Origin: Elusimicrobiota bacterium
GTDB lineage: Bacteria; Elusimicrobiota; UBA5214; JBBAAG01
NCBI GenBank assembly: GCA_041658405.1
Contig: JBBAAG010000038.1
Location: forward strand, 1-27,837
DNA length: 27,837 bases
Direction of reading: 5' to 3'
The position numbers and the translations under genes are program-made. Shown one piece after another: positions 6,875 to 15,611 of this stretch. Below the pieces are notes generated by a model. The model did not search any database. It was not told the origin of the DNA and worked only from the letters and a program-made list of their open reading frames with translations. The stretch's first letter is position 1. The number at the start of each line of letters is the position of its first letter.

Positions 6875-9409
6875 ATGGCAAATAAGAAAAATACGTTTTT
6901 CTCAGATTTTTTAACAGGTTTTATCATCTCTGTTATTCTATTAGTGGCATACTTCCTGCAATTAGGAGTATTTGAAGTACTAGAGAATAAAATTTACGAT
7001 TTCCGTGCATTATTAAGGCAGTCAAAAAAGCCGGGGGATGCTGTTGTTATTGTTGCGATTGATGATTCTAGCATTTCAAGTATCGGGCGTTGGCCATGGC
7101 CAAGATCCGTTATGGCGGATATTATCAGTAAAATATCAGAAGGACAGCCGAAAATCATTGGGTTGAGCATATTATACTCAGAACCAGAAGAAAGTCCGGG
7201 CTTGGATATGTTCCGGGAGTTGAAACAAAAATATTTCGCAATGCTTACGGATCCAACAACTAAAAGAAGCGGTGCAGCAAAAGTGTACCAGACTGTGTTA
7301 CAGGATCTTAGTGCAGCGGAACAAGGGCTGGATAGCGATGCAATTCTAGAGAATACTTTTCTTGCGTGTCAAAACGTTATCTTGCCGATGTACTTTTCTG
7401 TTCAGGTGCCGGATGTTAGGGATAAAGATGAACAGCCATTGTTGTCCTCCAGTACTCTTTTGGGATTGAATTCTTTTGCAGGAAACGAGAATATCCCCGA
7501 GGGGTACTATCCTTCATTACCGCTTGAACCATTCGCGCTTGCGGCGGTGGGGCTTGGGCATGTGAATTCGTTTAATGATATTGACGGTGTATTGCGCAGA
7601 GAATCGCTGGTTATTAAACACATTAATAAGTTATATCCCTCATTTGCATTGCAGTTGGCAAGTGTTTTCTTGGATACAAATATTTCGGATATTAAACTTA
7701 ACAAAAGTAATGAGTTGGTTGTAGGGAAGTCTGATATTCCTATAGATAAAAAGTTCGATATGATGATCAATTTTGTGGGGCCTGCGCAGTCATTCAAGTA
7801 CTTTTCAGTGGTTGAAATACTGAAAGGAAATGTGCCGGTAGAGGCGTTCAAGGATAGAATTGTATTAATTGGCAGTATGGCAACTGGAATAGCTTCTCTA
7901 AATACAGTGCCTGTGGGAAGTAATTATCCGTCTATCGAAGTAACGGCGAATGTTTTACAGAATATTATTGCAAAACGGTTTATCTTACGGCCAAAATGGG
8001 CTGTGACTGTAGAGATAGTTACGCTGGTTCTCTGCGCATTATTCGTGATGCTCTTGCTTCCTAGGTTGAAAGCGCAATGGGGTGCAATATTGGCATCTGT
8101 GTTGATGATAATCATTATTGGTACCGGAACATATCTTTTTGCGGCAAATGGCTATTGGATAAAGATAATGTATTCCACAATGTTGTTGATGCTTGGGTAT
8201 ATCGTTATCGTATCAAAACGGTTCTTGTTCACTGAAAAACGTAAGGAGTTGGTAGAGGCTGAATCTATCGAAACTAATAAGATGTTGGGTTTGTCGTTCC
8301 AGGGACAGGGTATGCTGGATTTAGCATTTGATAAGTTTAGTAAGTGTCCGCTGGATGATCAGATGAAGGATTTGTTGTATAACCTCGCACTGGATTTTGA
8401 GCGTAAACGCCAGTTGAATAAAGCTATTGCTGTGTATGAACATATAGCGAATGTCGATCCGAACTTCAAGGATGTCAAAGCAAGGATTGACGGTGCAAAA
8501 AATATGGCGCCGGTTATGTCCTTGGGCGGTGCGGCTAAAGCTGATGGTACCGTAATGATTTCTGGTGCGGGACAAAAACCTACCCTCGGCAGGTATGAGA
8601 TTGAGAAAGAACTTGGGCGGGGCGCTATGGGTATTGTGTATCTCGGGAAAGATCCTAAAATTAATCGTATGGTTGCGATTAAAACATTGAAGTTTGATGA
8701 TGATGTGAGTGAAGAACAAATGAAGGCGGTTAAGGAACGGTTCTTCCGTGAAGCTGAGTCCGCGGGAAAGTTGTCTCACCCCAATATCATCCGTGTGTTT
8801 GATGCGGGGGATGATATGGATGTATCGTATATCGCAATGGAACTCCTGGATGGTAGTGATTTCAAGCAGTACTGCGAGAAAGATAAACTTTTGCCAATTC
8901 CTGAGGTAATTGATATAATAATTAAGGTTGCGGATGCGTTAGATTATGCGCATGCCGAAGGCGTTATACACCGGGATATTAAACCGGCAAATATTATGAC
9001 ATTGAAGGCTGGCGGTATACGCGTGACAGATTTTGGTATCGCGCGGATAACAGCATCGTCAAAAACACAAACCGGGACCGTGCTTGGTACCCCGAGTTAT
9101 ATGTCACCGGAACAGATTTCCGGGAAGAAAGTTGATGGAAGGTCGGATTTGTTCTCGTTAGGAGTAATGTTCTATGAGATGCTGGTTGGGAAGAAACCGT
9201 TTGAAGGTGATAGTATTGGGACATTGTTGTATCAGATAGTAAATGAAAAACATCCGTCTTCGCGGGCTGCTAATCCCAATATACCGGAATACGTCGAGAA
9301 AGTTATTGATAAGATGCTTGAGAAAAATGCAGATAACAGGTATAGCCGCGGGAAAGAAATTGTTGCGGACCTTAAGCAGTGTTTAGCTTTAATGAATACA
9401 AGTAAATAG
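6875..9409 (+). CDS. CHASE2-domain membrane serine/threonine protein kinase
   Basis: This 844-residue protein has an N-terminal membrane helix (residues 11-32). A CHASE2 sensor domain follows (about 33-370), with the family phrases DDSSISSIGRWPWPRSVMAD, the R-S/P-like core and DRIVLIGSMATG...PSIEVTANVLQNII. Two or three further helices lie between 375 and 448, then a short TPR-like helical linker (470-535) and a C-terminal Hanks-type kinase (574-840). All kinase landmarks are intact: the glycine loop GRGAMG (581-586), K603 in VAIK, E626, H699-R700-D701 in HRDIKPAN, D719-F720-G721 and GTPSYMSPEQ (738-747). CHASE2 should sit in the periplasm and the kinase in the cytoplasm. The ribosome binding site is weak (only AATGAG-like purines) despite the near-consensus promoter. 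The next genes encode a PP2C phosphatase and an FHA protein, its natural partners. Confidence 0.93.
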   Translation: MANKKNTFFSDFLTGFIISVILLVAYFLQLGVFEVLENKIYDFRALLRQSKKPGDAVVIVAIDDSSISSIGRWPWPRSVMADIISKISEGQPKIIGLSILYSEPEESPGLDMFRELKQKYFAMLTDPTTKRSGAAKVYQTVLQDLSAAEQGLDSDAILENTFLACQNVILPMYFSVQVPDVRDKDEQPLLSSSTLLGLNSFAGNENIPEGYYPSLPLEPFALAAVGLGHVNSFNDIDGVLRRESLVIKHINKLYPSFALQLASVFLDTNISDIKLNKSNELVVGKSDIPIDKKFDMMINFVGPAQSFKYFSVVEILKGNVPVEAFKDRIVLIGSMATGIASLNTVPVGSNYPSIEVTANVLQNIIAKRFILRPKWAVTVEIVTLVLCALFVMLLLPRLKAQWGAILASVLMIIIIGTGTYLFAANGYWIKIMYSTMLLMLGYIVIVSKRFLFTEKRKELVEAESIETNKMLGLSFQGQGMLDLAFDKFSKCPLDDQMKDLLYNLALDFERKRQLNKAIAVYEHIANVDPNFKDVKARIDGAKNMAPVMSLGGAAKADGTVMISGAGQKPTLGRYEIEKELGRGAMGIVYLGKDPKINRMVAIKTLKFDDDVSEEQMKAVKERFFREAESAGKLSHPNIIRVFDAGDDMDVSYIAMELLDGSDFKQYCEKDKLLPIPEVIDIIIKVADALDYAHAEGVIHRDIKPANIMTLKAGGIRVTDFGIARITASSKTQTGTVLGTPSYMSPEQISGKKVDGRSDLFSLGVMFYEMLVGKKPFEGDSIGTLLYQIVNEKHPSSRAANPNIPEYVEKVIDKMLEKNADNRYSRGKEIVADLKQCLALMNTSK

Positions 9410-9432
9410 TTTAATATAGAAGGAAATCTAAA

Positions 9433-10233
9433 GTGTTAAAAGTTATTGGGTTTGGCCAGTCTGATAAAGGGCAGAAACGGCAGAATAATGAAGATAATTT
9501 GTTTTACGAGCAGGAGATAGGGTTTTATATGGTTGCCGATGGAATGGGCGGCCATGCATCCGGTGAGATCGCGAGTAAAATCGCGGTGGATGTAATCTCC
9601 CAGCAAGTGAAGCAGTGTTTATCAACCGGGAAAGTGGCAAACCTCGGTCCTATGAATCCTAATTGGTCAATACGCACAAAATATCTTGTGCAAAGTGTTT
9701 ATATGGCTAACCAGGTTATCTTTGAAGCAGCGTCCAAGTATCCACAGGATTATGGTATGGGCACAACAGTTGTTACGGTGTTGTTGCATGAGGATAATAA
9801 ATTTACTGTTGCGCATGTAGGGGATAGTAGATTATATATGGTGCGTGATGGAAAACTCTCGCAGGTTACTACAGATCATTCCTATGTTGAAGAACAGGTT
9901 AGACGCGGGTTGTTGACGCCGGAACAGGCGAAGACCGCGGAAAATAAAAATATACTTACCCGCGCACTGGGGACTGAGAAAACTGTTAAGGTTGATATTC
10001 AGGAGTTGGAATTAAAAGAGAATGATGTTTATATGCTCTGTACCGACGGGCTTGACCGTATGGTGCCGGATGAGGATATAGAAAAAATTATTTTGGAGAA
10101 AAAAGAGCCGCCGGTGATTGCTAAAAGTCTGATTGATAAAGCCAATGCTAATGGCGGAGTAGATAATGTGACAGTTGTGTGTATGAAGGTTGAACCGACA
10201 AAGATGGGTTGGTTCGGAAAAATGTTTAGATAA
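9433..10233 (+). CDS. PP2C-family serine/threonine phosphatase
   Basis: This 266-residue, single-domain protein starts at a GTG preceded by AGAAGGA (9418-9424, 8-base spacer). The PPM/PP2C motifs appear in order: RQNNEDN (17-22), VADGMGGH (34-41, metal Asp36), GTTVV (110-114), HVGDSRLY (128-135), LTRALGTE (175-182), CTDGLDRM (203-210, Asp205) and GGVDNVTVV (241-249, Asp244). It is therefore predicted to be an active, metal-dependent, cytoplasmic phosphatase like the bacterial Stp/PrpC enzymes that reverse Hanks-kinase phosphorylation. It lies 23 bases after the CHASE2 kinase gene, so the two form the usual kinase/phosphatase pair. The final residues MGWFGKMFR are basic and hydrophobic and might touch the membrane; that is inference. 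Confidence 0.95.
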   Translation: MLKVIGFGQSDKGQKRQNNEDNLFYEQEIGFYMVADGMGGHASGEIASKIAVDVISQQVKQCLSTGKVANLGPMNPNWSIRTKYLVQSVYMANQVIFEAASKYPQDYGMGTTVVTVLLHEDNKFTVAHVGDSRLYMVRDGKLSQVTTDHSYVEEQVRRGLLTPEQAKTAENKNILTRALGTEKTVKVDIQELELKENDVYMLCTDGLDRMVPDEDIEKIILEKKEPPVIAKSLIDKANANGGVDNVTVVCMKVEPTKMGWFGKMFR

Positions 10234-10259
10234 TATATTATTGAGGAATTAATAAAGTT

Positions 10260-11003
10260 ATGCCAAAGCTTATCTTGAAGTTCGGGCCGGCGGTGATAAA
10301 GGAGTATCCGGTAGATAAAGATATTATTACAATCGGGCGCAAGCCGGATAATGATTTGGTGATTGAACACCAGGCGGTCTCCGGGCATCATGCAAGGTTA
10401 TTGAAACAAGCCGGGATGTATATGATTGAAGATCTAAGCAGTACCAACGGTACTTTTGTTAATGGTAAAAAAATCTTGAATGCGTATCTCCGGAGTGGTA
10501 ATGAAGTTTTGGTGGCAACACATACGTTAGTGTTTATAGATGACGCTCAACCTGCGGGTGAAGTGGCAGCGGTGTCAGAACAGTCGGTAGCTGCAGCAGT
10601 GCCGACTCCTCCGCCTCCGCGTCCTTCTGTACCGCCGCCGGTACCTCCTGCGCCTGCAGCAAGGACTAGTGTTCCAGCGGAACCCGTTACCGCGGTGGCT
10701 GGTGCTGGAAAAGCGTTGATAAGAATTGTTGAAGGAATTGTAGATATAACGGAGTTTAAGCTTACCGGTTCACTTACTTATATCGGTACAAACGAACAAG
10801 CAGTGATCAAAATTAAAGGTGGTCTTTTTGCTCCGCCTCTTGCTGCTGCTATTATTAAACGTCCGGAAGGATTTTTGTTTAAAGCTATAAAAGAAGGATA
10901 TCCAAAAGTTAACGGTAAAACAGTTAAGGATGAACAGATACTTGCTTCCGGTGATATGATAGAATGCGGAAGTACTAAGATGACATTTATGGAGAAAGAA
11001 TAA
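10260..11003 (+). CDS. FHA-domain phosphothreonine-binding protein with second FHA-like domain
   Basis: This 247-residue protein has three parts. Residues 1-95 are a canonical FHA domain with G26-R27 (TIGRKPDNDLVI), S41-x-x-H44 (VSGHHARL) and the DLSSTNGTFVNG loop (58-69, Asn63); these residues bind phosphothreonine in known FHA domains. Residues about 115-145 are a Pro/Ala-rich flexible linker. Residues about 151-247 resemble a second FHA fold (SLTYIG, then GFLFKAIKEGYPKVNGKTV, LASGDMIECG) but lack the Arg and the Ser-x-x-His. That domain is probably a scaffold or interaction domain. GAGGA (10243-10247) serves as the ribosome binding site. It follows the kinase and phosphatase genes and ends 6 bases before the cyclase gene, so it is likely the reader of the kinase signal. 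Confidence 0.9.
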   Translation: MPKLILKFGPAVIKEYPVDKDIITIGRKPDNDLVIEHQAVSGHHARLLKQAGMYMIEDLSSTNGTFVNGKKILNAYLRSGNEVLVATHTLVFIDDAQPAGEVAAVSEQSVAAAVPTPPPPRPSVPPPVPPAPAARTSVPAEPVTAVAGAGKALIRIVEGIVDITEFKLTGSLTYIGTNEQAVIKIKGGLFAPPLAAAIIKRPEGFLFKAIKEGYPKVNGKTVKDEQILASGDMIECGSTKMTFMEKE

Positions 11004-11009
11004 ATTGTA

Positions 11010-12791
11010 ATGTTTAAAAACTTATTTAAAAACAAAACTCAGTTTGTCGGGTTTATCATCTGCAGCATTATCGGACTGGCTGTATTGCTGGTGTATGTCC
11101 AACCGTTCTTGAATAACCACTTATTGCTTCCTCTGGAACGCGGGTTGTATGATGTCCGGTTCAAGCTCAGAGGGCGTATTCCTACAACAAAAAAGGTTGT
11201 TGTTGTGGATATTAATGAAGAAACTTTGGAGCGCCTCGGGAGATGGCCGTTCCCCAGGTATTTTCATGCAAAAATAGTTGATAATCTTGTAAAAAGCGGG
11301 GCAAAAACTATTGCGTTCGATATTTTGTTTACCGAGCCGGAACGCGATAATGCGTGGTCTGATCAAAAACTTGCTGACTCAGCAAAAAGGTCAAAATGTG
11401 TGATACAAAATTCGTTTATTGACTATAACTTTGACCCGCCGAAGATTACACTACCGATACCGGTACTGAAGAAATCAGCGGCTGAGGTCGGGATTGCTAA
11501 TGCGTTCCCGCAGACGGATGGCGTGGTACGCGCATTACCGCCACTGTGCGAGGTTGATGGTAAGTATTATCCGCATCTGTCATTTGCTACGGCTTCACAT
11601 TATCTGGGTAAGAATTGTATGGATATGTATAACGAATTGCCGTTAACACGGGATGGCGAGGTTTTGGTTAATTACCTCGGGCCGTTTAAAACAGTAGAGT
11701 TTGTGCCGTACTGGCAGGTTTATATGAAACAAATTGAACCTGAACATTTTAAGGATAAGATTGTTATTATCGGAGCAACGGCTACCGGGTTGTATGACCA
11801 TCACCCTCAACCGTTTTCACCGCATTTCCCGGGGGTTGAAATACAGGCGACGTTGGTGGAGAATTTTATTACCAACTCTTTTATTCATCAGGTGCCGGGA
11901 ATTTATACGGTATTAAGCATAATTTTATTGACATTGCTATGCGGATTCACGTTGCCGATTTTGAAAACACAAATTAGTACCGTAGCTGCGCCGTTGTATT
12001 TTCTTGCGTTCTTTTTGATTGGTTTAGGGGTATTCAACGCGCGGTATTGGTTTGAACTTGCGCCTGGATGTGTAATTATTTTGTTGAGTTATGTTGCTGT
12101 TATTGGGTATCGGTTGATCACCGAGGAAAAAGAAAAGAAAAGAATACGGCAAACATTTGGGACATATGTGTCACCACAGGTGTTAAACTTTGTATTGTCA
12201 AATCCTCCGTCGTTAGGTGGTGCCCGGCAGAAGGTTACGATATTTTTTTCGGATATCAGGGCATTCACTAGCTGGACTGAGACTACAAAAGCAGAAGAAG
12301 TGGTTACGTTGTTGAACGAGTACCTCACAAAAATGACGGATATTGTGTTTCAGCATAACGGGACAGTGGATAAGTTTATTGGTGACGCAATCATGGCGTT
12401 TTGGGGTGCACCGTTGCCGCAGGAAGACCATGCGTTTCGTGCGGTATCATGCGCGATTGATATGATAGTAGAGCTTAAGAAGTTCCAGGAAGAATTAAGG
12501 CGTACGAATAGGTATGTTATTGATATAGGTATTGGGATTAATACCGGTGACGCAATTGTTGGAAATATGGGTTCAAATAGAAGAATGGATTATACTGTAA
12601 TAGGTGATAGCGTAAATTTGGCAGCACGGTTGGAACCGTTGAACAGAAAATATGATACGCATGTTATTATAGGTTCGACGACGTATGAGTTGGTGAAAGA
12701 TAGGATTATTACACGTGAAATCGATAAGGTTAAGGTTAAGGGTAAAGATATTGAACAGATTATTTACGAAGCGGTCGGGTATAAAAAGTAG
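11010..12791 (+). CDS. CHASE2-domain class III adenylate cyclase
   Basis: This 593-residue protein has an N-terminal membrane helix (13-31). A CHASE2 domain follows (about 32-295: VVVDINEETLERLGRWPFPR, FDILFTEPE, DKIVIIGATATG, GVEIQATLVENF), then three helices (296-370), a short linker and a class III cyclase domain (about 400-590). Catalytic residues look complete: metal ligands D415 (FFSDIRAFT) and D459 (DKFIGDA), Lys455 for adenine recognition, and N536 and R540 in SVNLAARLE. T529 in DYTVIGD takes the second base-reading position used by this subfamily. It should therefore make cAMP in response to a periplasmic or membrane cue. It begins 6 bases after the FHA gene, and a cAMP-binding protein gene lies downstream in the same run. 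Confidence 0.94.
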   Translation: MFKNLFKNKTQFVGFIICSIIGLAVLLVYVQPFLNNHLLLPLERGLYDVRFKLRGRIPTTKKVVVVDINEETLERLGRWPFPRYFHAKIVDNLVKSGAKTIAFDILFTEPERDNAWSDQKLADSAKRSKCVIQNSFIDYNFDPPKITLPIPVLKKSAAEVGIANAFPQTDGVVRALPPLCEVDGKYYPHLSFATASHYLGKNCMDMYNELPLTRDGEVLVNYLGPFKTVEFVPYWQVYMKQIEPEHFKDKIVIIGATATGLYDHHPQPFSPHFPGVEIQATLVENFITNSFIHQVPGIYTVLSIILLTLLCGFTLPILKTQISTVAAPLYFLAFFLIGLGVFNARYWFELAPGCVIILLSYVAVIGYRLITEEKEKKRIRQTFGTYVSPQVLNFVLSNPPSLGGARQKVTIFFSDIRAFTSWTETTKAEEVVTLLNEYLTKMTDIVFQHNGTVDKFIGDAIMAFWGAPLPQEDHAFRAVSCAIDMIVELKKFQEELRRTNRYVIDIGIGINTGDAIVGNMGSNRRMDYTVIGDSVNLAARLEPLNRKYDTHVIIGSTTYELVKDRIITREIDKVKVKGKDIEQIIYEAVGYKK

Positions 12792-12831
12792 TTGAGGCCA
12801 AGAATCAGGTTTATATAAAAAGAGGAAAGCG

Positions 12832-14556
12832 ATGGCAGACGTAAAACCGCAGGTTAGAAAGAAAACGTTAGAAACTATTTTAACGGACCGCGGGTTTGTT
12901 GACGCTGAAAAACTTGCGCAAGCACAAAAAATGGCAAAAGAAGGGCAGTTGCCATTACAACAGGTTATCATAAATCAGGGATGGGCAAAGAAAACTGATA
13001 TGTTGCTTGCGTTGTCACAGGAGTGGGGTGTTAAGGCAATTGATTTATCAGAGATTGAAGTTGACCAGGATGTTGTAAAAATTGTACCTGAAGCTGCAGC
13101 GCGAAGGCAGCATGTGTTGCCGTTTGCCAAGGAAGAAAATGTTATGTATGTCGCGATGACGGATCCTCGCGATTTTTTTGTTGTTGAAGATATACGGTTA
13201 CGGACAGGGTTTGATGTTCAGGCATATCTTGCTTTACCGGGTGATATTGAGGATGTATTAAATAAAGTTTACGGCCAGGCGATGCTCAGTAAGATTACGG
13301 CGTCTATAAAAACTGATGATCAGGTTCAGGTTATACAGGAAACAAAGGAAGAGTCGCGGGTTGATATTACCGATATAGAAGTTGATACCCCGGAAGTTGA
13401 GAAGATGGTCAACGCGGTTTTGCTTGGAGCGTTGGAGCTTAAAGCGTCAGATATTCATATTGAACCGTTTGAAGCTAAGATAATTACGCGGTACCGTATC
13501 GACGGTGTTCTTCAGGAAGCGCCGTTCCAGCCGCCACTGGCGTATCGTAATGCTTTGATTTCTAAACTAAAGATTATGACGCAGTCGATGGATATAACTG
13601 AACGCCGCCGTCCGCAGGACGGGCGTATACGGTTGAACGCAGGGAATAGGCCTATCGAATTGCGTGTAAATATTCTTCCTACCGTTTTTGGTGAGTCGTG
13701 TTGTATGCGTATACTTGACCGCAGTTCTATCCGCGTAGAACTTCATCAGTTGGGTTTTTTGCCGGATACGCTGGAACGTATTATGGCATCGGTGGGTAAG
13801 CCGAACGGTATCATACTTGTTACTGGCCCGACGGGTAGCGGTAAATCAACTACGTTGTACGCTGTGCTTAATGCTGTTAATACGCCGGATACTAAAATTT
13901 TGACTGCAGAAAACCCGGTGGAGTACAACCTCGAAGGGGTGGTGCAGGTTAATGTTAATCAGGAAATCGGGTTTGACTTCTCTGCGGCATTACGCGCGTT
14001 TTTGAGGCAGGATCCTGATATCATAATGGTCGGTGAAATCCGTGATAAAGAAACCGCTACTATCGCTATGGAAGCGGCAATGACCGGGCATTTGGTGTTC
14101 TCTACTTTGCATACAAACGATGCGCCAACTGCTATCGGTAGGTTGGCGGATATGGGTGTATTGCCGTTTTTGATTGCATCAACACTGGAAGGTGTGCTTG
14201 CGCAGAGGTTGGTGCGGCGTGTGTGTAAGGAATGTAAAGAACCTGCACCAATGACGGATGATGTTGCAAAAGTTTTGACTGAAGCAGGGCTTGACCCAGG
14301 TCAGGCAAAGTTGGTACGCGGGAAAGGATGTCCTGTTTGTAATAATACGGGATACAAAGGGCGCGCGGGGATACATGAGTTTTTATATATGGATGATATG
14401 CTGCGGTCGTTGATTTTGAAAGAAGTAGCGACGGGACCGGTTAAGGAACTGGCAATCAAGAACGGTATGAGGTCATTGTATAATGACGGGTTGATTAAAG
14501 CCGCGCAAGGTGTTACTACTATAGATGAAATTTTGCGTGCAGCTAAAGTAGACTAA
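12832..14556 (+). CDS. pilB: Type IV pilus extension ATPase (PilB/GspE family)
   Basis: This 574-residue protein is typical in length and starts 7-8 bases after GAGGAA. Residues 1-150 form the N-terminal GspE/MshE-type domain, with two degenerate repeats (ILTDRGFVDAEKLAQAQ; LQQVIINQGWAKKTDMLLAL). In some relatives this domain binds c-di-GMP, but the key Arg-Leu-Gly pattern is weak here. The ATPase core has Walker A GPTGSGKST (332-340), an Asp box, Walker B DIIMVGE (396-401) and the His box GHLVFSTLHTND (419-430). The zinc knuckle C465-x2-C468 ... C500-x2-C503 is typical of PilB/GspE and absent from PilT. It powers pilus assembly at the inner membrane. A type II secretion GspE is the alternative, but the PilT gene 1.6 kb downstream favours a pilus. 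Confidence 0.92.
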   Translation: MADVKPQVRKKTLETILTDRGFVDAEKLAQAQKMAKEGQLPLQQVIINQGWAKKTDMLLALSQEWGVKAIDLSEIEVDQDVVKIVPEAAARRQHVLPFAKEENVMYVAMTDPRDFFVVEDIRLRTGFDVQAYLALPGDIEDVLNKVYGQAMLSKITASIKTDDQVQVIQETKEESRVDITDIEVDTPEVEKMVNAVLLGALELKASDIHIEPFEAKIITRYRIDGVLQEAPFQPPLAYRNALISKLKIMTQSMDITERRRPQDGRIRLNAGNRPIELRVNILPTVFGESCCMRILDRSSIRVELHQLGFLPDTLERIMASVGKPNGIILVTGPTGSGKSTTLYAVLNAVNTPDTKILTAENPVEYNLEGVVQVNVNQEIGFDFSAALRAFLRQDPDIIMVGEIRDKETATIAMEAAMTGHLVFSTLHTNDAPTAIGRLADMGVLPFLIASTLEGVLAQRLVRRVCKECKEPAPMTDDVAKVLTEAGLDPGQAKLVRGKGCPVCNNTGYKGRAGIHEFLYMDDMLRSLILKEVATGPVKELAIKNGMRSLYNDGLIKAAQGVTTIDEILRAAKVD

Positions 14557-14581
14557 GTTTTAGATTAGGAGAAATGGATAT

Positions 14582-15601
14582 ATGGAACGAGAAGTTTTAG
14601 ACGGGTTTTTTGAAATCGCTAAAACTATTAGCGCTAGTTTAGACCTCGATACTATTTTGAAAAAAATAGGGTTGGCGGCTGAACAAGTGACGGATTCTGA
14701 AGCGTCATCTATTATGTTGTTGGAAGATGATAAACAGCATCTGTATTTTAAATCAGCATCCGGAGAAAAAAGCGGTGTACTGAAAAAGTTTAAAATTCCT
14801 ATCTCCAGCGGTATTGCAGGTTGGGTGGCAAGTAACCGGGAATCGGTGATTGTTGCGGATGCACAAAATGATGCGCGGTTTTTTAAGAAAGCTGATGATA
14901 GTTCAGGGTTTATCACACGGTCAATCCTTTGTGTTCCAATGATTGTGGGGAATGAACTTATTGGCGTAGCTGAGGTGTTAAACAAAAAAACAGGGACTTA
15001 TACTCAAGAGGATAAGGAAACGTTAGAGAACCTTGCTAATTTCGCGGCGGTAGTGCTTAGTAACGCAAAGTATGCGGAAGCACAGCGTAACTTTTTTGTT
15101 AATATCATGGAAATCCTTGCATCGGCAAGTGAGTCGCGTGATCCTCGGTTGGCAGGGCATAACTGGCGGGTTGCACAACGGTCATTAGCGGTTGCGCGGG
15201 AGTTTGGGATGGATCAAAAAGAGTATCAGGATCTTTATTACGCTGCGTTGCTGCATGATATAGGATTCCTTGCGCCGGGTGATCTTTCGTTACGCGAGAG
15301 AAAACATCCGGTACTTGGAGCGGAGATGATAAAGGATATTAGTTCGCTAAGCGGGGCCGTCCCTGTGATAAGGTATCATGAAGATAGGTATGACGGTATG
15401 GGTAGTGATCCCGAAGGGCCAATAGGTGAGAAGGTGCCGTTGGGTGCAAGGATTGTCGGTACTGTAGAGTATTACGAAAAAAGGTTATTAGAAGGCGAAA
15501 CACCGGATAAAATTGTTGAAGAAATACAGTCCGGTGCGGGAACTAAGTTTGATCCGCAGGTAGCAAAAGTTTTTACTGAACAAATTAAGATGGAGATATA
15601 A
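14582..15601 (+). CDS. GAF domain plus degenerate HD-GYP-like signalling protein
   Basis: This 339-residue cytoplasmic protein starts 10 bases after AGGAG. Residues about 15-160 are a GAF domain (LDTILKKIG, SIMLLEDD, ISSGIAGWVASN, SILCVPMIVGNELIGVAEVLN). Residues about 170-335 are an HD-GYP-type hydrolase fold: H193 (GHNWRVA), H225-D226 (LLHDIG), H242 (RKHPVLG) and H266 (RYHEDRYDG). The family's GYP signature, which in active c-di-GMP phosphodiesterases follows HHE-x-x-D-G-x, is here GSDP (274-277). The usual HH is YH, and the last metal Asp appears as Glu (TVEYYE, 294-299). It may be a weak or inactive phosphodiesterase, a different nucleotide hydrolase, or a ligand sensor. It lies between pilB and the cAMP-binding protein gene, so a role in pilus control is likely. 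Confidence 0.85.
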   Translation: MEREVLDGFFEIAKTISASLDLDTILKKIGLAAEQVTDSEASSIMLLEDDKQHLYFKSASGEKSGVLKKFKIPISSGIAGWVASNRESVIVADAQNDARFFKKADDSSGFITRSILCVPMIVGNELIGVAEVLNKKTGTYTQEDKETLENLANFAAVVLSNAKYAEAQRNFFVNIMEILASASESRDPRLAGHNWRVAQRSLAVAREFGMDQKEYQDLYYAALLHDIGFLAPGDLSLRERKHPVLGAEMIKDISSLSGAVPVIRYHEDRYDGMGSDPEGPIGEKVPLGARIVGTVEYYEKRLLEGETPDKIVEEIQSGAGTKFDPQVAKVFTEQIKMEI

Positions 15602-15611
15602 AAACTGGTTT

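Noticed and set aside
10600..10680. Tandem repeat of Pro codons in the FHA gene
   Set aside because: It is an ordinary Pro/Ala-rich linker; codons vary and no DNA-level repeat unit is kept.
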